12,628 nucleotides of DNA from contig CAIMVB010000089.1 in the NCBI GenBank assembly GCA_903844785.1, forward strand, positions 1 to 12,628, in the 5' to 3' direction. The position numbers and the translations under genes were made by a program. The notes beneath the pieces were generated by a model, which saw only the letters and a program-made list of their open reading frames with translations, was not told the DNA's origin and did no database searches. This DNA comes from an uncultured Rhodospirillales bacterium. GTDB taxonomy: Bacteria > Pseudomonadota > Alphaproteobacteria > Acetobacterales > Acetobacteraceae. Shown here piece after piece: positions 7,383-12,628 of this stretch (position 1 is its first letter; every line of letters starts with the position of its first letter).

Positions 7383-7398
7383 GCAGATACGGAAGCCC

Positions 7399-8316
7399 TT
7401 ATCGGTCGGGCACAAAAGGCACGCCGAGCGAGGCCGGCCCCGCCGCGCCGCCGCGCCTTGCCCGCATAATGAGCACCAGGACCAGAATCGTGATCAGATA
7501 GGGCAAGGCCGCCAGAAACTGAGACGGCAGCGGCACGCCCGCCGATTGCGCGTGCAGCTGTAGGATGGTGAGTGCGCCGAACAGATAGGCGCCGACCATG
7601 GCCCTGAAGGGCAGCCACGAGGCAAACACAACGATGGCAAGCGCAATCCAGCCCCGCCCCGCGGTCATGCCGCTACTCCAGAAGGGCGTCAGGACCAAGG
7701 ACATATAGGCCCCCGCCAAGCCCGCGCAGCCACCGCCAAACAGGATGGCGAGAAGCCGTATGCGCCGCACCGGATAGCCAAGCGCATGCGCCGCCGCGTG
7801 ATTTTCGCCGACCGCGCGCAGAACAAGCCCGGCGCGGCTTTTGGTGAGAAACCACCAGACCGCCACAACAAGCGCGATGGAGGCATAAACAAATGGATCC
7901 TGGTGAAACAGCACCGAGCCGATGAAGGGTATGTCGGACAGCAGCGGGACTTCGATCTTGCCAATACCCGCGCGCTGCACGCCCACAAAGGGCGCGCCAA
8001 TCACGCCGGAAAGCCCTAGCCCGAGGATAGCCAAAGCCAGGCCCGCCGCGACCTGATTGGCCGCCAGCCCCAAAACCAGCGCGGCGAATACCAAGGACAG
8101 CGCCATACCCGCCAGCACCGCCACCAGCACGCCAAGCGTGGAAGACCCGGTGGCGATCGCCGCCGCAATGCCAGCGGCGGCGCCGATGACCATCATGCCC
8201 TCAACGCCCAAATTCAAAACGCCGGAGCGTTCCACCACCAATTCGCCAATTGCTGCAATCAGCAGTGGGGTGGAAGCGGTGATGATGGTCAGGATGATGG
8301 CCTCGAACAGCGTCAT
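7399..8316 (-). CDS. ABC transporter permease (nucleoside/Bmp-linked, second permease)
   Basis: This 305-residue integral membrane protein belongs to the BPD_transp_2 permease family (PF02653) found with Bmp-type binding proteins; it resembles B. subtilis YufQ/NupQ-type proteins. It is almost wholly hydrophobic helices. The N-terminal segment ERSGVLNLGVEGMMVIGA is the family's hallmark, and the cytoplasmic loop VGENHAAAHALGYPVRRIRLLA is the expected contact with the ATPase. It should form the inner-membrane channel as a heterodimer with the product of the gene just upstream. Its ATG overlaps the preceding stop (ATGA on the minus strand, 8316-8313), so translation is probably coupled. The C-terminal tail, RARRGGAAGPASLGVPFVPDR, is short and cytoplasmic-looking. 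Family assignment is firm; substrate is inferred from the neighbouring Bmp protein. Confidence 0.92.
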   Translation of the reverse strand: MTLFEAIILTIITASTPLLIAAIGELVVERSGVLNLGVEGMMVIGAAAGIAAAIATGSSTLGVLVAVLAGMALSLVFAALVLGLAANQVAAGLALAILGLGLSGVIGAPFVGVQRAGIGKIEVPLLSDIPFIGSVLFHQDPFVYASIALVVAVWWFLTKSRAGLVLRAVGENHAAAHALGYPVRRIRLLAILFGGGCAGLAGAYMSLVLTPFWSSGMTAGRGWIALAIVVFASWLPFRAMVGAYLFGALTILQLHAQSAGVPLPSQFLAALPYLITILVLVLIMRARRGGAAGPASLGVPFVPDR

Positions 8317-9386
8317 GCCGCCGCCCCCCGGATCAGGCGGAAGCGATATAAAAGCAGGCTATCGCAGGCGAGCACGAAGAACAGCAAAAGCCCTTGCAGC
8401 ACGCGTGTGGCATCAAGCGGCAGACGCAGCATGATTTGCGCATTCTCGCCACCGATGAAGGTGATGGCGATGAAAATGCCGGCAAATAAACAGCCGATGG
8501 GATTAAGCCGCCCGAGGAAAGCGACGATGATCGCGGTGAAGCCATAGCCAGGCGAAAGGCCGGGCTGCAATTGCTTGATGGTGCCTGCGGCTTCCAGCAC
8601 GCCGGCGAGCCCCGCGAGTGCGCCGGAAATCATAAAAACCGTGATGATCAGCCGCGCCTCAGAAAACCCGGCAAAGCGCGCGGCGCGCGGCGCTTCTCCC
8701 ACCAGGCGGATTTCAAAACCCTTCAGCGTGCGCCCCATCAACAGCATGAAGCCCAGCACCAACGCAATCATGATCGGCGTGCCGATATTGAGCCGCCCGC
8801 CCGCCATCAGCAGCGGCAATGTGGCTTCCGGTTCGAATACAACGCTATTGGGCATATTGAAGCCGGCGGGGTCTCGCCAAGGGCCGCGCACCAGGAAATC
8901 CAGCAGCAATTCCGCGACATAAACCAGCATCAGGCTTGTCAGGATTTCATTGGCGCCGAAGCGCGTGCGCAGGATGGCGGGGATCAACGCAAAAGCCGCG
9001 CCTGCCATCGCACCCACCAGCAGCATCACCAGCAAAAGCCACGGTCCTTGCGTGCTGCCATGGGTGATGATGGCGATATAGCCGCCCGCCATGGCACCGA
9101 ACAGGAATTGCCCCTCGGCGCCGATATTCCAGACCTTGGCGCGGTAGCAAGCCGCGAGACCCACCGCGATCAGCACGAGCGGTGTCGCCTTCACCGCCAC
9201 TTCCTGTAAGCCCCAGGAATCTGAGAGAGGATCAAGAAAATAGGTGTAAAGCGCCGCGCCGGGATCCTTGCCGAGTAGCGCGAACATAATGGCTGCCGAG
9301 ATCATCGTCAGCGCCACGGCAATGAGTGGAGAGATCAGCATCAGGCTGATTGGCGTTTCCGTCCGCTTTTCCATCACCAGGCGCAT
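8313..9386 (-). CDS. ABC transporter permease (nucleoside/Bmp-linked, first permease)
   Basis: This is the longer partner permease of the same importer, 357 residues from the ATG at 9386, of the YufP/NupP-like branch of PF02653. A cytoplasmic N-terminus leads to a first membrane helix (about residues 16-38) and an extracytoplasmic segment. It is followed by the highly characteristic CYRAKVWNIGAEGQFLFGAM motif. The cytoplasmic loop VGEAPRAARFAGFSEARLI corresponds to the ATPase-contacting region, and GYGFTAIIVAFLGRLNPIG is another family-typical stretch. A GTG at 9389 is one codon further upstream; the ATG is preferred because it forms a TGATG overlap with the ATPase stop codon (TGA at 9388-9386). 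Overlaps on both sides tie it to the ATPase and the second permease, pointing to one operon with balanced subunit synthesis. Confidence 0.92.
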   Translation of the reverse strand: MRLVMEKRTETPISLMLISPLIAVALTMISAAIMFALLGKDPGAALYTYFLDPLSDSWGLQEVAVKATPLVLIAVGLAACYRAKVWNIGAEGQFLFGAMAGGYIAIITHGSTQGPWLLLVMLLVGAMAGAAFALIPAILRTRFGANEILTSLMLVYVAELLLDFLVRGPWRDPAGFNMPNSVVFEPEATLPLLMAGGRLNIGTPIMIALVLGFMLLMGRTLKGFEIRLVGEAPRAARFAGFSEARLIITVFMISGALAGLAGVLEAAGTIKQLQPGLSPGYGFTAIIVAFLGRLNPIGCLFAGIFIAITFIGGENAQIMLRLPLDATRVLQGLLLFFVLACDSLLLYRFRLIRGAAA

Positions 9387-10903
9387 CACGCCGCCATCCC
9401 CGCGCCGCCCATGAGCAGGCCAAGCGATTCACGTGTGGCTTCCGCGGTTGGCATGGCGGGTGAAAGTCGGCCCATGAACATGACGCAGAACCGGTCTGAA
9501 ATCTCCAGCAACTCATCCAAATCCTGGCTGATCACCAGCACCGCGTTGCCCGCGCGGGCAAGGTCCATCAGCGCCTGGCGAATGGTGGCGGCAGCGCCCG
9601 CATCCACCCCCCAGCTTGGCTGCGCCACCACCAGAATGCCGGGCTGGCGTGCGATTTCGCGGCCAATGACGAATTTCTGCAAATTGCCGCCCGATAGCGC
9701 CCGCGCTTCCGGGTCTGCCGGGCCTTTGCGCACATCAAAGGCGCGCACCACGCCGGCCACGAAATCACGCAGCCGCGCACGATCCACCAGCCCCTGGCGC
9801 AAAAAACCATTGGTGGCATGGCCTGACAGCAGCGCATTTTCGGAAAGCCGCATGGCCGGCGCCGCACCATGGCCAAGCCGTTCTTCTGGCACAAAGGCCG
9901 CACCGCGCTTGCGGCGTTCATTGATGCCGGCCTGCCCAACCGCCACCCCATCCAGGGCAATCGCACCGGCATGGGGCGCCAGCACTTCGCCGCTGAGGGC
10001 TGCGAAAAGTTCATCCTGACCATTGCCGGCAACACCGGCAATGCCCAGCACCTCACCGGCGCGGAGTTCCAGGTTGATGTTGTTGAGCGCAATGCCGTGC
10101 GCATGCTGCGCCGGAAGCGAAAGCGCGGAGACCGCCAAGCGCACCGGGCCTTGCGCTTCGATGTGATCATGGCGGATCGGCACCACATCGCCGCCCATCA
10201 TCATGCGGGCCAAGCTTGCTGCCGTTTCCAGACGCGGGTCGCAATGCGCCACCACCTGCCCGCCGCGCAGAATGGTCGCGGCTTCACAAATCCGGCGCAC
10301 TTCTTCGAGCTTGTGAGAGATATAAAGGACCGAACGCCCCTCGGCGCGCAGCCTAGCGAGGGTTGCGAATAGCCCCTCGGCTTCCTGCGGGGTCAGCACC
10401 GAAGTTGGCTCATCCAGAATGAGCAGGCTTGGGTTCTGCATCAGACAGCGCATGATCTCCACGCGCTGGCGTTCGCCCACCGAAAGCCGCCAGACTTCGC
10501 GCTTGGGATCAAGCGGCAAGCCATAGGCGCGGCTGGTTTCCGCAAGGCGATCGGCGATTTCTTCCACGGCGCCGGCACCATCCAGCGCCAGGGTAACATT
10601 TTCGGCGACCGTCAGCGCCTCAAACAAGGAGAAATGCTGAAACACCATCCCGACGCCAAGGGCGCGGGCGGCGCGTGGGCTTTCCACCGAAACGGGCGCG
10701 CCGCGCCAGATCAGCCGCCCCGCATCCGGGCGCAGCAGCCCATAGATGATCTTGACCAGCGTGGATTTGCCAGCGCCGTTTTCGCCAAGCAGGGCGTGGA
10801 TTTCGCCGGGTGCCACCCGCAGCGCCACGGCGTCATTTGCCACCAGCGCGCCGAAGCGCTTGGTGATGCCCTCAGCAACAAGAAGCGGGGGGGGTGCCTG
10901 CAT
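9386..10903 (-). CDS. Nucleoside-type ABC transporter ATP-binding protein with two fused nucleotide-binding domains
   Basis: This cytoplasmic ATPase of 505 residues contains two nucleotide-binding domains in one chain, like B. subtilis YufO/NupO and the sugar-importer ATPases. Domain 1 is complete: Walker A GENGAGKS (40-47), Q-loop Gln89, signature LSVGE (140-144), Walker B LLILDEP (160-166) and H-switch His197. Domain 2 keeps LSGGN (403-407) but lacks other catalytic residues: GVAGNGQ (290-296) replaces Walker A without Lys, [10 protein letters not shown] (425-434) replaces the Asp-Glu of Walker B, and Gln460 stands where the switch His would be. So one of the two composite ATP sites is probably non-hydrolytic, as known for this family. 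I chose ATG 10903 ([18 protein letters not shown]) because the open frame upstream reaches into engB antisense codons and looks random. It begins 55 bp after engB and is the first gene of the importer operon. Confidence 0.93.
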   Translation of the reverse strand: MQAPPPLLVAEGITKRFGALVANDAVALRVAPGEIHALLGENGAGKSTLVKIIYGLLRPDAGRLIWRGAPVSVESPRAARALGVGMVFQHFSLFEALTVAENVTLALDGAGAVEEIADRLAETSRAYGLPLDPKREVWRLSVGERQRVEIMRCLMQNPSLLILDEPTSVLTPQEAEGLFATLARLRAEGRSVLYISHKLEEVRRICEAATILRGGQVVAHCDPRLETAASLARMMMGGDVVPIRHDHIEAQGPVRLAVSALSLPAQHAHGIALNNINLELRAGEVLGIAGVAGNGQDELFAALSGEVLAPHAGAIALDGVAVGQAGINERRKRGAAFVPEERLGHGAAPAMRLSENALLSGHATNGFLRQGLVDRARLRDFVAGVVRAFDVRKGPADPEARALSGGNLQKFVIGREIARQPGILVVAQPSWGVDAGAAATIRQALMDLARAGNAVLVISQDLDELLEISDRFCVMFMGRLSPAMPTAEATRESLGLLMGGAGMAA

Positions 10904-10958
10904 GACAGGCGTGTAACCTTTTTCGTGCTGTCTGTCGCCGGGGTTGCCGGGCGAAAAA

Positions 10959-11621
10959 TCAGCCAGGCACGGCGAAGGCGGAAAGCTCAGCGCGCAATTC
11001 GGGGATGCCCTGGCCGGTTTCACTGCTGGTCACCAGCACCATGGGGTGGGCCGCGATATGGCGCCTTGCCAGCCCCTCAACCTCAGTGAGGCGCTTGGCG
11101 AATTGCGCGGGCGGCACATCATCCGCCTTGGTCAGCACGATCTGAAACGCGACCGCCGCTTCGTCCAACAGCTTCATCGCGGCAAGGTCAGCGGATTTGG
11201 TTTCAATCCGCGCATCCATCAGCAGCAGCACGCGGCGCAGATTGGGCCGGCCGCGCAGATATTCGAACATCATGCCCTGCCAATCGGCCTGCAATTCCTT
11301 GGAAGCCTTGGCATAGCCATAGCCCGGCATATCCACGAGTGCGAGACGATCACCCAAATTGAAGAAATTCAATTGCCGCGTGCGCCCAGGCGTATTGGAA
11401 ACCCGCGCCAGCGCATTGCGCCCGGTCAGCGCATTCAGCAGCGAGGATTTGCCAACATTGGATCGTCCGCAAAAGGCAATCTCTGGCAGGCCGGGCGGTG
11501 GCACTTGATCAAGCTTCTGCGCGCCGAAGTAGAAATCGCAAGACCGGGCAAACAGAAGGCGCCCCGCCTCAAGCAAGGCGGCGCGCGCTTCCTCATCCGT
11601 TATTTCAGCAAGACCACTCAT
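10959..11621 (-). CDS. engB: Ribosome biogenesis GTP-binding protein EngB (YihA/YsxC)
   Basis: EngB is a small TrmE-Era-EngA-EngB-Septin-type GTPase that acts late in 50S subunit assembly. The 220-residue protein shows G1 [10 protein letters not shown]2 in [14 protein letters not shown]3 DMPGYGYA, G4 TKAD and a G5 beginning TSSETGQGI, all in the expected order. [13 protein letters not shown] is highly diagnostic. The ATG at 11621 gives a normal N-terminus with an acidic helix ([19 protein letters not shown]) before the GTPase core. No Shine-Dalgarno is obvious. It lies only 22 nt after yidC, the conserved yidC-engB pairing of many bacteria, so the two are likely co-transcribed. In many alphaproteobacteria the next gene is argB; here an ABC importer follows instead. 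Confidence 0.96.
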   Translation of the reverse strand: MSGLAEITDEEARAALLEAGRLLFARSCDFYFGAQKLDQVPPPGLPEIAFCGRSNVGKSSLLNALTGRNALARVSNTPGRTRQLNFFNLGDRLALVDMPGYGYAKASKELQADWQGMMFEYLRGRPNLRRVLLLMDARIETKSADLAAMKLLDEAAVAFQIVLTKADDVPPAQFAKRLTEVEGLARRHIAAHPMVLVTSSETGQGIPELRAELSAFAVPG

Positions 11622-11643
11622 CAGCGGGTGCGGGCAAGCGGCA

Positions 11644-12628
11644 TCACGCCTTCTTGCCGCCCGCCTTGGCCGCGCGGGATGCGGCGCGTTCGTGACGCAT
11701 GATGTAGTATTGCTGGCCGACGGAAAGCGTATTGTTCCAGGCCCAGTAGATGATAAGCCCCGCTGGGAAGGATGCCAGCATGAAGGTGAAGATGATGGGC
11801 ATCCAGGCGAAGATTTTGGCCTGAATCGGATCAGGCGGCTGCGGGTTCAGCTTCTGCTGCACCCACATCGTGACACCCATAAGCAGCGCCCAGGCTGGCA
11901 TGTGCAAAAAGCTGCTCCAGGCCGCGGGATCAAAGGGCAGCAGGCCGAATAAATTGAACAGATTGGTGGGATCAGGCGCCGAGAGATCCTTGATCCAGCC
12001 AAAGAAGGGCTGGTGGCGCATTTCAATAGTGACGAACAGCACCTTGTAGAGCGCGAAGAAGACCGGGATCTGGATCAGGATGGGCAGGCAACCGGAAGCG
12101 GGGTTTACCTTCTCACTCCGGTAAAGCGACATCATTTCGACCTGCGCTTTTTGCGGGTCATCCTTGTAGCGCTCCTTGATTTCGGACATTTTCGGGCCAA
12201 GCACCTTCATCTTGGCCATTGATTTGTAAGCCTTATTCGCGAGCGGGAAGAAGGCGATTTTAATGGCCAGCGTGAAGATCAGAATAGCAACGCCGAAATT
12301 GCCGAAGACCTGGAACAACCAATCCAAAGCATAGAAGAATGGCTTGGTCAGGAAGTAGAACCAGCCGAAATCAATTGCCTTGTCAAAATCCTTGATGCCA
12401 AAGCGTGTTGCGTAATCATCCAGCAAATGGACTTCCTTGGCACCGGCGAAAAGCCGGCTTTTGAAGCCATCCGCGGCGCCTGCGGCAATCTGTTGCGCAG
12501 CAGGGGAGGCAATATCCACCTGCCAGCGTTCACCCGCCGTACCAGCGCCTTCGCTGACAAAGCGATAAGCCGCGCGCATGGGCTGATCCGCCGCCGCCGG
12601 CATCAGCGCAGCAAGCCAGTATTTATCG
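11644..12628 (-). CDS. yidC: Membrane protein insertase YidC, C-terminal part (5' end outside window)
   Basis: YidC inserts and folds inner-membrane proteins, alone or with SecYEG. About 327 C-terminal residues are visible, and the frame stays open to the window edge; the first readable residues, DKYWLAAL, lie at the end of the periplasmic domain, so the ATG at 12603 is internal and not a start. The conserved insertase core is intact: a helix with [20 protein letters not shown], the cytoplasmic helical hairpin ([18 protein letters not shown]), [19 protein letters not shown], and later hydrophobic helices including [18 protein letters not shown]. The positively charged groove residue, Arg in E. 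coli, appears to be Lys here (LAIK), keeping the charge. The tail ([14 protein letters not shown]) is basic, as expected for ribosome contact. It is followed by engB after 22 nt. Confidence 0.95.
   Translation of the reverse strand, partial: DKYWLAALMPAAADQPMRAAYRFVSEGAGTAGERWQVDIASPAAQQIAAGAADGFKSRLFAGAKEVHLLDDYATRFGIKDFDKAIDFGWFYFLTKPFFYALDWLFQVFGNFGVAILIFTLAIKIAFFPLANKAYKSMAKMKVLGPKMSEIKERYKDDPQKAQVEMMSLYRSEKVNPASGCLPILIQIPVFFALYKVLFVTIEMRHQPFFGWIKDLSAPDPTNLFNLFGLLPFDPAAWSSFLHMPAWALLMGVTMWVQQKLNPQPPDPIQAKIFAWMPIIFTFMLASFPAGLIIYWAWNNTLSVGQQYYIMRHERAASRAAKAGGKKA

Noticed and set aside
8571..9209. 212-codon plus-strand frame opposite the first permease
   Set aside because: Composition is dominated by His, Gln, Arg and Ala without any domain pattern, while the minus-strand permease is clear.
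10904..10958. Possible promoter for the importer operon in the engB-ATPase gap
   Set aside because: GCGACA and a TACACG-like hexamer at 17-bp spacing are too far from consensus to call; the operon may also be read from yidC-engB.
10904..11023. 40-codon N-terminal extension of the ABC ATPase frame
   Set aside because: It overlaps the engB 3' end and reads as Pro/Ser-rich random sequence; the family N-terminus starts at [12 protein letters not shown].
12601..12603. ATG as the yidC start
   Set aside because: The frame continues upstream with DKYWLAAL, a conserved part of the YidC periplasmic domain, so the gene is cut by the window edge.

Overview
The window looks like a chromosomal core-gene segment of a GC-rich alphaproteobacterium. 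The Acetobacteraceae/Rhodospirillales is my best guess, from protein character and from the acpS-lepB-rnc-era-recO-parC order; that placement is inference. Every strong gene is a recognisable housekeeping or transport gene except one. I see no tRNA, rRNA, CRISPR array, insertion sequence or phage gene.

Left part, plus strand (1-6189): the 3' end of acpS (holo-ACP synthase), then lepB (signal peptidase I), rnc (RNase III), era (ribosome-assembly GTPase), recO (recombination mediator) and parC (topoisomerase IV subunit A). lepB, rnc, era and recO are tightly packed, with 16-nt, 4-nt-overlap and 12-nt junctions, and probably form one transcript. A 90-bp acpS-lepB gap contains several small inverted repeats and a weak terminator-like element. 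Between recO and parC lies a 123-codon minus-strand gene that I do not recognise. It runs convergent to recO, overlaps its 3' end by 56 bp, and is divergent from parC.

Right part, minus strand (12628-6264): the 3' part of yidC (membrane protein insertase), then engB (ribosome-assembly GTPase), then a four-gene nucleoside-type ABC importer in transcription order ATPase, permease, permease, substrate-binding protein (Bmp/PnrA family). The ATPase and the two permeases are joined by overlapping stop/start codons. The binding-protein gene follows after a 58-bp AT-rich gap and carries a Tat-like signal peptide. Together the four would import a purine nucleoside or related solute.

The plus-strand and minus-strand blocks converge at 6190-6263, where two adjacent hairpins form a compact, probably bidirectional terminator.

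I found no clear new multi-gene system. The most interesting items are the unrecognised overlapping antisense gene at 3484-3855, the tandem hairpins at 6211-6260, the strongly degenerate second ATPase domain of the importer, the natural alanine in the ParC quinolone pocket, and the placement of the importer directly after engB.
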